Assembly: GCA_034007295.1 (NCBI GenBank) | Contig: JAVERC010000006.1 | Coordinates: 53,467-117,466, forward strand | DNA: 64,000 nucleotides | DNA from: JACKCP01 sp034007295 | GTDB lineage: Bacteria > Desulfobacterota > Desulfobacteria > Desulfobacterales > JACKCP01 | Direction of reading: 5' to 3' | In this document: piece by piece, positions 24,978 to 32,334 of the stretch | How positions within the stretch are numbered: position 1 is the stretch's first letter | How the letters are laid out: each line of letters starts with the position of its first letter | Notes under the pieces: model-generated | What the model was told of the DNA's origin: nothing | What the model saw: the letters and a program-made list of their open reading frames with translations, nothing else | Databases searched by the model: none | Position numbers and translations under genes: made by a program

Positions 24978-26258
24978 ATGTCAAAATTAGTAGCACCTCA
25001 TGGTGGTAAAGGCCTTATCAACAAACTTCTTGAAGGAAAAGAAAAAGAAGCTGAATTGAAAAAAGCAGAAGGTCTTAAAAAAGTTGTCATGTCTTCAAGA
25101 GAAGAAGGTGACCTTATCATGATCGGTACAGGCGGTTTCAGCCCGCTTGAAGGCTTCATGACCAAGGCTGACTGGAAAGGCGTATGCGAAAATTTCCTTC
25201 TTGCTGACGGTACATTCTGGCCTGTTCCTGTTACTCTTTCAGCTGACAAAGCCGATGCTGACGCAATCAAGGAAGGCGAAGAAGTAGCTCTTGTTTCCAA
25301 ATCCGGCGAAATCATGGGTACAATGAAAGTTACTGAAAAATTTGAAATGACAGCTGCTGACAAAAAATGGGAATGCGAAAAAGTTTTCATGGGCTCAGGT
25401 ACAGCTACAGCTGATGAATTCTGGAAAATAGCTGAAGATGATCATCCAGGAGTTCAGCAGGTTTTTGCACAAAAAGACGTTAACCTGGCCGGTCCTATCA
25501 AGCTTATTTCTGAAGGTGAATTCCCAACAAAGTACAAGGGAATCTATATGAGACCTGCCGAAGCAAGAGCTGTTTTTGATGAAAGAGGCTGGGCAACTGT
25601 TGCAGCTCTTCAGCTTAGAAACCCAATGCACCGTTCACATGAATATCTTGCAAAAATCGGTGTTGAAGTTTGCGATGGTACTTTTATTCATTCTCTAGTT
25701 GGTAACCTTAAGCCTGGTGATATTCCTGCTGAAGTACGCGTTAAGTGTATCGACGCTCTTGTTAAGCATCACTTTGTTGAAGAAAATGTTGTACAGGGCG
25801 GATATCCTCTTGATATGAGATATGCTGGTCCTCGTGAAGCTCTTCTTCATGCAACATTCCGTCAGAACTACGGCGTAAACAAAATGATCATCGGCCGTGA
25901 CCATGCAGGCGTTGGCGACTTCTACGGTCTTTTTGAAGCTCAGGAAATTTTTGAAAGAATTCCTTATCCAGCTGAAGAAGGCAAAGCTCTTAAGTGCGAG
26001 CCTCTAAAAATTGACTGGACATTCTACTGTGAAAAATGTGACGGTATGGCTTCTCTTAGAACATGTCCTCATGACAAGCAGTACAGAGTTATCCTTTCTG
26101 GTACAATGCTTAGAAAAGGTCTTTCTGAAGGTACACCAATTCCAGATCACTTTGGACGTGATGAAGTTCTTGCTCTTCTTCGTGAATACTATGAAGGTCT
26201 TACAGAAAAAGTTGCTATCAAGACCCATGGTGCTGCAAGCGGCGACAACATGAAGTAA
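24978..26258 (+). CDS. sat: Sulfate adenylyltransferase (ATP sulfurylase, dissimilatory type)
   Basis: Makes adenosine 5'-phosphosulfate from ATP and sulfate, the first step of sulfate respiration. The start at 24978 (MSKLVAPHGG) is chosen because AAGGAG lies eight bases upstream; a longer in-frame reading from 24918 has no such site. The 426 residues carry the substrate motifs QLRNPMHRSHEY and GRDHAGVGDFYG and a metal-site pattern CEKCDGM...TCPHD. Codon choice differs visibly from neighbours: many C/G-ending codons such as ATC, GGC and GAC suggest very high expression. A strong terminator follows. aprAB, qmo and dsr genes are not in the window. Confidence 0.97.
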   Translation: MSKLVAPHGGKGLINKLLEGKEKEAELKKAEGLKKVVMSSREEGDLIMIGTGGFSPLEGFMTKADWKGVCENFLLADGTFWPVPVTLSADKADADAIKEGEEVALVSKSGEIMGTMKVTEKFEMTAADKKWECEKVFMGSGTATADEFWKIAEDDHPGVQQVFAQKDVNLAGPIKLISEGEFPTKYKGIYMRPAEARAVFDERGWATVAALQLRNPMHRSHEYLAKIGVEVCDGTFIHSLVGNLKPGDIPAEVRVKCIDALVKHHFVEENVVQGGYPLDMRYAGPREALLHATFRQNYGVNKMIIGRDHAGVGDFYGLFEAQEIFERIPYPAEEGKALKCEPLKIDWTFYCEKCDGMASLRTCPHDKQYRVILSGTMLRKGLSEGTPIPDHFGRDEVLALLREYYEGLTEKVAIKTHGAASGDNMK

Positions 26259-26284
26259 TTTTTATTCTTTTTTAAAAAGAATTC

Positions 26285-26320
26285 AAAGGGGAGAAAATTT
26301 TTTCTCCCCTTTTTTTATTT
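26285..26320 (+). terminator. Bidirectional terminator between sat and trmL
   Basis: AAAGGGGAGAAAA pairs with TTTCTCCCCTTT, followed by a T-run and ATTT on the plus strand. The trmL stop codon (26315-26317 complement) lies inside the T-run, so both convergent genes share it. Confidence 0.88.
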
Positions 26321-26788
26321 CCATTCATGAAAATCAGATTCACTTCTCAAACTTTCATACAAGGCTATTCCTGCAGAAGTTGAAAGATTTAAAGACCTTA
26401 TTTTTTTATTTACAGGAATATAATAAAGATTGTCTTTAAACTTTTCTGTTATTTCAGAAGAAAGACCTTTTGTTTCAGAACCAAATACAAGAAAAAGTCT
26501 TTCAAGCCTTGGCATTTTTGTATAAATTTTTTTCCCAAGCTTTGAAAAAAATACAAGTTCCTCTTTTTTGGGATTTGTATTTTTTAAAAAAATTTCAAAA
26601 TCATCCCACAAAAAAATCTCTACATTTTTCCAATAATCAAGACCAGCTCTTTTAAGATGTTTGTCATCAAGTGAAAATCCAAGTGGTTTTATAAGATGAA
26701 GAACTGAATCTGTTCCAAGACAGGTTCTTCCGATATTTCCAGTGTTCCAGTGGACATCTGGACTTACTAATACAATATGTCTTTCCAT
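26315..26788 (-). CDS. trmL: tRNA (cytidine(34)-2'-O)-methyltransferase
   Basis: A SpoU/TrmH-class SAM-dependent enzyme that methylates the wobble ribose of certain leucine tRNAs. The 157 residues match TrmL. Motif 1 is NTGNIGRTCLGTDSVLHLI near residue 15. The trefoil-knot motifs are LVFGSETKGLSSE (about 100) and IPVNKKIRSLNLSTSAGIALYE (about 126-147 in two segments). It is convergent with sat and appears to be a single gene. Confidence 0.93.
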   Translation of the reverse strand: MERHIVLVSPDVHWNTGNIGRTCLGTDSVLHLIKPLGFSLDDKHLKRAGLDYWKNVEIFLWDDFEIFLKNTNPKKEELVFFSKLGKKIYTKMPRLERLFLVFGSETKGLSSEITEKFKDNLYYIPVNKKIRSLNLSTSAGIALYESLRSESDFHEWK

Positions 26789-26844
26789 AAATTAAAACCT
26801 TTGTTATTTTTTATTAAAATTTAAAACTAAAACGGAATGTATAA

Positions 26845-27681
26845 ATGATAATTGACTGCCATGCACATATTTTCCCTGAAAAAATTAAAAAAAACAGGGA
26901 ATTGTATTTTGAAAAAGAAAAAGAATTTTCATGGCTTTATAAAAATCCAAAATCCAAATTATGCACTGCAAAAGAACTTATTGAATCAATGGATAAAAAC
27001 AAAATAAATAAAACCATTGTATTTGGATTTCCATGGAATAATAAAGAAAATGCAGAATTTAACAATGATTATGTCATGGAAAAATCAATCCAATTTAAAG
27101 ATAGACTTATTCCTTTTGCATGCTTTAATCCTGAAATGGAATACGCAGAAAAAGAAGCAGAAAGAGCTTTTAGGTCAAAATTCACAGGCTTTGGAGAACT
27201 TGGATTTTACACCCATGACTTTGATGAATATATAATTAAAAAACTTGACCCTATAATGGAGCTTTCAAAAAAAAATTCTATTCCACTCATTTTCCATACA
27301 AATGAAGAAGCAGGACATAATTATCCAGGCAAAGCACCAATAACAGCTTCTGGTATTTTAAAATTTATTGAAAAATTTAAGTCAAATAAGATTCTGCTGG
27401 CCCACCTTGGAGGAGGAATTTTATTTTTCAATCTTTTAAAAAATCCTCCTCAAATGGATAATATTTTTTTTGACACTGCTGCAATACCATTTATATACAA
27501 AAAAAATATATATGAATTTTTAAGCCATGATCTGCTTAAGGATAAGGTAGTATTTGGATCGGACTGGCCGCTTTTATCACCTGAAAGATATTTCAGAGAA
27601 ATTAATGAAAACTGTTTGTCTGAATCTTTTAAAAAAAAACTTTTTTTTGAAAATATAACTGCTTTTTTAAACTTTAACTAA
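26845..27681 (+). CDS. Amidohydrolase-superfamily metal-dependent hydrolase
   Basis: A 278-residue TIM-barrel hydrolase of the amidohydrolase_2/TatD-like group. Metal-site motifs visible in order are DCHAHIFP (residues 3-10), GELGFYTHD (about 117), IFHTNEEAGH (about 150), LAHLGGG (about 186) and GSDWPLLSP near residue 240. These give the expected HxH, His, His and Asp ligands for one or two metals. The substrate is unknown, and related enzymes include decarboxylases. Its TAA stop directly abuts the left end of a family A repeat. Confidence 0.86.
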   Translation: MIIDCHAHIFPEKIKKNRELYFEKEKEFSWLYKNPKSKLCTAKELIESMDKNKINKTIVFGFPWNNKENAEFNNDYVMEKSIQFKDRLIPFACFNPEMEYAEKEAERAFRSKFTGFGELGFYTHDFDEYIIKKLDPIMELSKKNSIPLIFHTNEEAGHNYPGKAPITASGILKFIEKFKSNKILLAHLGGGILFFNLLKNPPQMDNIFFDTAAIPFIYKKNIYEFLSHDLLKDKVVFGSDWPLLSPERYFREINENCLSESFKKKLFFENITAFLNFN

Positions 27682-27823
27682 TGATTGGCCGGGAATAAGG
27701 ATTTTCTGCTTAATTCAAAAAAAATAAAAATTTAACCTTTAAAATAAATATTAAAGTATTCTAAAGGTTAAATTTTGAAGTACTCATAAATGGACAAAAA
27801 AGGCCGTTTTCGTTCAGCAACTA
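27679..27823. repeat. Repeat family A, copy 4
   Basis: Starts TAATGATTGGCC at the amidohydrolase stop and ends AAGGCCGTTTTCGTTCAGCAACTA. The core is AAATTTAACCTTTAAAA ... TTCTAAAGGTTAAATTTTG. Flanking ACTA occurs on both sides (TAACTAATG and CAACTAACT). It is followed within a few bases by a family B copy, so two unrelated miniature elements stand in tandem here. Confidence 0.87.
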
Positions 27824-27829
27824 ACTAAA

Positions 27830-28027
27830 ACCTAAATTGAGCGATTTTCAAGTTTGCTGCATATAACGGCAAATTGTATCAGGCTATACTTTTGCTATGC
27901 GTAATGCAATTTAACGCCGTAGATGCAGCAAAATTGGAAAGCCCGCAGGGTTTCATATTTTTAAAAATAATAAGCTGTATTCATTCAGAATTTGTTAATT
28001 TAAAAATATGAAACGCTCAACTTAGGT
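27830..28027. repeat. Repeat family B, copy 2 (198 bp, reverse of copy 1)
   Basis: Ends ACCTAAATTGAGCG and CGCTCAACTTAGGT (one mismatch). The interior matches the complement of copy 1 at both ends (GATTTTCAAGTTTGCTGCATATAA and ATTTAAAAATATGAAACG). The right terminus overlaps the lemA 3' end: read on the minus strand, ACC TAA gives the last codon and stop of lemA. Confidence 0.87.
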
Positions 28028-28594
28028 AAAACTTATTTTCACATCTTCCCTGTGTGAAGGATTAATTTCCCACAAAATGCCCTGATCAAATTTAAACATT
28101 GAGCCTACAACAAGGTCAGGGAATTTTTGAAGTTTAATATTATAAATTGTAACAATTTCATTATACATTTCTCTTCTGTCTGCAATGGAATCTTCAAGTT
28201 CTGTAATTCTTGACTGAAGCCTTGCAAACATGCTGTCTGCCTTAAGTTCGGGATATTGTTCAGCAACTGCAAACAAAGATTTCAATGCACTTGTGAGCAT
28301 GGTCTGGTTCTCAAGAAATGCCTTTGAATCCTTTGGAACGCTTCCAAGCATATTTCTGGCTCTTATTACCCTTTCAAGAGTTTCCCTTTCATGGGTCATA
28401 TAACCTTTGCAGACTTCAACAAGCTTTGGAATTTCATCATATCTCTGCTTCAAAAGAACATCAATATTACTCCAGTGCTTGTCAATATTGTTTTTTAAAT
28501 GAATAAAGCCATTGTATGTAACAATAATAAATATTATTACAAGGGAAGCCAGAACAAGAATCCCGGCAGCAATACCAATTAGAATTACAGACAT
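28022..28594 (-). CDS. lemA: LemA family protein
   Basis: A 190-residue membrane-anchored protein with one N-terminal helix (about 5-30) and a long coiled-coil/helical-bundle domain facing the cytoplasm or periplasm. The family signature is present: YNGFIHLKNNIDKHWSNIDVLLKQRYDEIPKLVE in two segments, and a later AEQYPELKAD. It is co-directional with the GIDE/EF-hand gene 17 bases upstream, an association I recall from other bacteria. Its biochemical function is unknown. The last Thr codon and stop lie inside the terminal repeat of a family B element, so the C-terminus was probably changed by insertion. Confidence 0.93.
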   Translation of the reverse strand: MSVILIGIAAGILVLASLVIIFIIVTYNGFIHLKNNIDKHWSNIDVLLKQRYDEIPKLVEVCKGYMTHERETLERVIRARNMLGSVPKDSKAFLENQTMLTSALKSLFAVAEQYPELKADSMFARLQSRITELEDSIADRREMYNEIVTIYNIKLQKFPDLVVGSMFKFDQGILWEINPSHREDVKISFT

Positions 28595-28611
28595 AAAAAA
28601 TTCTCCTGTTT

Positions 28612-29652
28612 TCAGTTTGAAAAAAACATTACGCTTCCTGCAACAAAGGCTGCAACAGCTGCTATAAAATTAAATAAAGTATAAAAAGAAAATTTTTTTA
28701 AAATTTTATCTTCCATTTTAGTAGGTGCAATAATCATTGGAAAACCTCTATATGGCGGCTCTAAAACAATAAAACATTCTCTTTTTTTATCCCCTCCTGA
28801 AAGATACTGCTTATAAGCCCTTTTATCGGCATCAGCTACGGCCTGTTCCCATTCGTTTGGGTCAATTCTACCATTTTTATCTGTATCATAAATTGAAAGA
28901 AGGTTTTTGTCTTTTTTTATTTTTCTAAGAATATCAAGACGGATTTTTTTTATTTCTGATTTATCAGACTGAAGTGGATATTCTGCCCAGCCAAGGACAT
29001 ATAGGGGGCTGTTATCTAAAATAATCTCCTCCTCCCATTTCTGCCCAACCGGAACCATACATTGAATTCCCTGGGTATAGAAGCTGCCCGAGTTAGTATA
29101 GGTTTCTTTTTTTAAAGGAAAAAGCTCTGCTCCTTCGGGATATACTTCTGCCCTTCCGTATTCATCTTCAAGATAAAAAGGGACATTACCTGATACTTGA
29201 GTTTCATACCAGGTCCATCCTGACTGCTCACTTTTGTTTGATCTCCTGTATTTTTTAACCCTGTAATAAATACAGGGAAGGTTTGCACATGGAGACAAAA
29301 GATTATATTTTCTTTTTGCTGTTCCTTTGAGCTCAACCATTCCCATTGAAGCAGACCTTATTTTGCTTGTGGGAAGATCTGAAACAATATTTTTAAATTT
29401 AAGATATTTAATAAAAGCAAAAAGAAAAAAAAGAAAAAGTACAAAAAGAAAAATACCCTTAAATATAAAAAAATCCGCAAAGGACTTAAACCATTTCGAA
29501 CTGAACAAAGCCTCAAATATTTTCAGTTTAAAAAAAGCAAAAAAAATAAACACACATACAACCATATAAACAGAAATTTCCCTAAACTCTAATTTTTTCT
29601 TTACAGGAAGATCAGGGGGAGAAGGAAGATTATAATCTTGATATGTATTCAA
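28612..29652 (-). CDS. GIDE-domain membrane protein with EF-hand calcium site
   Basis: A 346-residue membrane protein. Two helices lie near the N-terminus (about 27-42 and 62-82) and one at the C-terminus (about 322-344). The region about 88-225 resembles the GIDE/MULAN-type domain found next to lemA genes (MGMVELKGTAK, LPCIYYRVKKYR, GWTWYETQVSGNVPFYLED). A canonical EF-hand loop, DTDKNGRIDPNE, occupies residues 256-267 with acidic or Asn ligands at positions 1, 3, 5, 9 and 12. Despite the GIDE name there is no RING domain, so ubiquitin ligase activity should not be assumed. Calcium binding is inferred from the loop. Confidence 0.8.
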   Translation of the reverse strand: MNTYQDYNLPSPPDLPVKKKLEFREISVYMVVCVFIFFAFFKLKIFEALFSSKWFKSFADFFIFKGIFLFVLFLFFLFAFIKYLKFKNIVSDLPTSKIRSASMGMVELKGTAKRKYNLLSPCANLPCIYYRVKKYRRSNKSEQSGWTWYETQVSGNVPFYLEDEYGRAEVYPEGAELFPLKKETYTNSGSFYTQGIQCMVPVGQKWEEEIILDNSPLYVLGWAEYPLQSDKSEIKKIRLDILRKIKKDKNLLSIYDTDKNGRIDPNEWEQAVADADKRAYKQYLSGGDKKRECFIVLEPPYRGFPMIIAPTKMEDKILKKFSFYTLFNFIAAVAAFVAGSVMFFSN

Positions 29653-29754
29653 ATTTTGCTCCTATATTTGATTGAATATTTAAAAAAATTGATTGACCAG
29701 CCACTTAAATTTTGTTCAATTCATTTTTAAATTTAAATTTTAAAGGAATTATAA

Positions 29755-30666
29755 ATGGAAATTAAAATAGGAACAAGAAAAAGTAAGCTCGCCATGTGGC
29801 AGGCGGAGTATATAAAGGACCTTTTGGCTCAAAACAATATCACTGCAAAACTTTTCCCAATGGAAACAAAGGGAGACAAAATTCTTGACAAGTCCATCGC
29901 CAAAATAGGCAGCAAAGGAGTTTTTACAGAAGAACTTGAAGCAAAACTCTTAAGTCTTGAAATAGACATTGCTGTACACAGTGCAAAGGACCTCCAGTCT
30001 GATCTTGGTAAAGATTTTGAAATCATTGCCTTTACTGAAAGAGAAGAGGCCCATGACGTAATCATTTCCAGGAAACCTCTCAATCCCGAAGACAGATCAT
30101 CTTCATTTGTTCTTGGGACTTCTTCTGTAAGAAGAACATCTCTTATAAAACATTATTTTCCCCATATAAAACTTGCAGATATGAGAGGAAATCTCCAGAC
30201 AAGAATTGAAAAAATGGATAATAACCATTGTGACGGACTTGTTCTTGCAAAGGCAGGAGTATTGAGAATGGGTTATGAAGATATGATTGTATATGAATTT
30301 GATCCAGACTTTTTTATTCCTCCTGTTGGACAGGGCTGTCTTGCAGTTGAAGCCTCAAAAAATCTTCCTTCCGATATAAAAAAGACTTTAAGGCAAATTT
30401 TAAATTCAGATAAAACTGAAACAATTCTAAGAGCAGAAAGAAAATTCTTAAATATTCTTGAAGGCGGATGCAGTATACCTGCCTTCTGCCACGGCAGGAT
30501 TGAAAACAATAAAATACTGCTAAAGGGCGGTGTTGTATCAACTGACGGTAAAGTGATTGTTTTTAAAGAGGTTGAATCCGACAGTCCTGAGAATGCGGGG
30601 CAAATTCTTGCATCATATGTTCTTGAAAATGGAGGAAGAGCCATCCTAAAAGCACTTAAACACTAA
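29755..30666 (+). CDS. hemC: Porphobilinogen deaminase (hydroxymethylbilane synthase)
   Basis: Polymerises four porphobilinogen units to hydroxymethylbilane for heme, siroheme and B12 synthesis. The 303 residues are normal in length. Visible features are the start KIGTRKSKLAMWQAE, SAKDL near residue 81, RRTSLIKHYFP, the basic RGNLQTRIEK, PPVGQGCLAVE, and the dipyrromethane-cofactor cysteine in LEGGCSIPAF. AAAGGAA lies before the ATG. Siroheme for dissimilatory sulfite reductase and B12 for corrinoid enzymes would both draw on it. No other hem genes are adjacent. Confidence 0.95.
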   Translation: MEIKIGTRKSKLAMWQAEYIKDLLAQNNITAKLFPMETKGDKILDKSIAKIGSKGVFTEELEAKLLSLEIDIAVHSAKDLQSDLGKDFEIIAFTEREEAHDVIISRKPLNPEDRSSSFVLGTSSVRRTSLIKHYFPHIKLADMRGNLQTRIEKMDNNHCDGLVLAKAGVLRMGYEDMIVYEFDPDFFIPPVGQGCLAVEASKNLPSDIKKTLRQILNSDKTETILRAERKFLNILEGGCSIPAFCHGRIENNKILLKGGVVSTDGKVIVFKEVESDSPENAGQILASYVLENGGRAILKALKH

Positions 30667-30688
30667 ATAAACTTATTGCTTTCATATT

Positions 30689-30745
30689 TAGCTGCTGAAC
30701 GAGAACAGCAAATTTTTCAAAATTGGCAGTTTTCGTTCAGTAACT
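30689..30745. repeat. Repeat family A, minimal copy (both ends, no core)
   Basis: Only 57 bp. TAGCTGCTGAACGAGAAC at the left and GTTTTCGTTCAGTAACTA at the right flank a short palindromic centre (AAATTTTTCAAAATT). It looks like an internal-deletion derivative that kept both terminal repeats. It lies just beyond the broken IS630-type transposase gene. Confidence 0.75.
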
Positions 30746-30844
30746 ATATATTGCCGTTTCCCTCCTGTGTCAGGATAGTTGTCAATAATCTTTAAATGGA
30801 TCACCAATCCATTCCCATAAATTTCTATAAGTAAAAAAGTTCCG

Positions 30845-31405
30845 CCATAATAGAGACTCTGATTGATGGGTATTCAACTAATCGGTCACAAAAAACCATT
30901 CATCAGTCTGTGGGGAAATTGATATAAGTTTACTGATATGCTCACAAAAATCATATTCGTTTCGAGGTTGATTGCATTCATCTGCCAACTCACGGGCCGT
31001 CCATTGAGAAATGGGACGACCACTTTTTTCAGGAGGTTCAAGAGCTACCGATAAAATCTGGCAGTACCGGGCCGATGTATAAATGGGCGGTGCTCCTTTC
31101 CAAGGGTTATCCCCAATGAGCTTCCGAATATATTTTTCAAGTTCATTCTTCTTTTCAGAATCAGTTTCAATTTTTTTCAGTACTTCCTGATTATCCAGCC
31201 ATTTGTATCTTATTCTACTGACTGTTGGGATGCTGTAATTCATTTCTTTAGAAAGCACTGAATTTGGCTTACCTTTTTCAATTTCAAGGAGTAAACTCGC
31301 ACGGCTTACTTCGCGGAAATCGGCAGTGGTCTGTCTGGTTATTTTTATCAAAATTTCTTTTTGCTTTTCTGAAATACTTATTTTAGGGGCTATTGGGGTT
31401 GCCAT
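30845..31405 (-). pseudogene. IS630-type transposase remnant (internal deletion plus nonsense codon)
   Basis: The first ~145 codons of the 175-codon ORF (30878-31405) read as the N-terminal helix-turn-helix region of an IS630-family transposase (NSVLSKEMNYSIPTVSRIRYKW, GRPISQWTARELADE). The sequence then jumps to EYDFCEHISK...DEWFFVTD and a TAG stop. Past the stop the same frame continues LNTHQSESL, the part around the second catalytic aspartate that in intact relatives reads (V)DQLNTHQSESL. The TAG thus replaces a CAG glutamine codon, and the stretch holding the first catalytic aspartate is missing. It is not functional as a transposase. The surviving HTH part might still bind DNA. Confidence 0.82.
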
Positions 31406-31544
31406 ATTTTTCTTCCGGGTAAAAATTTTTTGACCAATAAAATATTTAAGCCTTAGTGTAATAGTTACCTCAGATTAAATATAAAATAAATGAGCTTAAA
31501 TTCTTTGATTTAATTTTCATAAAAACCACTACTTTTATGCTCAC

Positions 31545-31574
31545 TTGACAAAAGATCTAATGTATGAATTAATA
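31545..31574 (+). promoter_or_regulatory. Candidate promoter of the ectoine operon
   Basis: TTGACA at 31545-31550 is followed after about 18 bases by TTAATAAT. It is the only convincing -35 hexamer between the transposase remnant and ectA, and leaves a leader of roughly 90 bases before the small leader ORF. Confidence 0.45.
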
Positions 31575-31665
31575 ATAGAATAAAAATCCGGCACTTTGAT
31601 AGGGTGTTTTTTGCATTAAAAAATTGTGCAAATGTGTTTTTCAACTCAAGGACAAGGAGGAAAAC

Positions 31666-31704
31666 ATGCTGAAAGCCGGTAAACAGCATGGTTGTGATGA
31701 CTAA
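31666..31704 (+). CDS. Possible 12-codon leader ORF overlapping ectA
   Basis: ATG at 31666 has the best ribosome binding site of the region (AAGGAGG six bases upstream) and encodes MLKAGKQHGCDD before TAA at 31702-31704. ectA must start at 31688 or 31697 in another frame, 28-37 bases from that site. The leader's stop overlaps ATG ACT at 31697, giving a layout suited to translational coupling. It may be a true leader peptide or simply the means by which ribosomes reach ectA. Confidence 0.45.
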   Translation: MLKAGKQHGCDD

Positions 31705-32194
31705 AGACAGCACGTTTAACCTAAAAAAACCAGTCCCCTCTGACGGAAAATCAATGTGGGAGCTTGTAAAAAATTCTAAATCACTTGATCTGAATTCCCT
31801 TTATCACTATATTTTAATGGCACATCATTTTGGCGATTCTTCAATCGCGGCTTTCAGCAATAACGAACTTGCAGGTTTTGTTACAGCCTATTTCCCACCA
31901 GTAAACAAAGAGACTCTTTTTGTGTGGCAGGTCTGCGTTTCTGAAAAATTTCAGGGCAAAGGTCTTGGGAAAACAATGCTTACAGGACTTGTCAGATCAG
32001 AGCTATCCCAAAAAATAAAATATCTTGATGCAACCATTACTCCTTCAAATAAGGCATCGATAGCCCTTTTTACATCAACTGCAAAGGCTCTTGATTGTAA
32101 TTACACTTTTGATGAAATTATTTACCCGGAAACTTTTTTTGGCAAGAGCGGCCATGAACCTGAAAAACTTTTTCATATAGGCCCAATACTCTGA
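31688..32194 (+). CDS. ectA: L-2,4-diaminobutyrate N-acetyltransferase
   Basis: Acetylates diaminobutyrate, the second step of ectoine synthesis. A GNAT-fold protein of up to 168 residues with KKPVPSDGKSMWELVK at the start, LDLNSLYHYILMAHHF, the acetyl-CoA loop EKFQGKGLGKTML (Q/RxxGxG/A) and TITPSNKASIALF, all typical of EctA. Possible starts are ATG 31688, GTG 31694 and ATG 31697; alignment with known EctA favours 31697 (MTKDSTFNLKKP). None has its own good ribosome binding site, hence the suggested coupling to the leader ORF. The ectoine operon order ectA-ectB-ectC follows. Confidence 0.94.
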   Translation: MVVMTKDSTFNLKKPVPSDGKSMWELVKNSKSLDLNSLYHYILMAHHFGDSSIAAFSNNELAGFVTAYFPPVNKETLFVWQVCVSEKFQGKGLGKTMLTGLVRSELSQKIKYLDATITPSNKASIALFTSTAKALDCNYTFDEIIYPETFFGKSGHEPEKLFHIGPIL

Positions 32195-32334
32195 ACATAT
32201 AATCCAAATTATATGCTTCTTTTAAATTGTGTTTAAGCTGGTTTACATACAGACCATTACATTAGAAATGCTGATATCAACATACCAAATAATTACAGTA
32301 TGTTTTAATAAAATATTAAAAAAAAGGAAATATC

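Noticed and set aside
28612..29652. Bacterial E3 ubiquitin ligase
   Set aside because: Only the GIDE-like domain is shared with MULAN; no RING finger is present, so no ligase activity is claimed.
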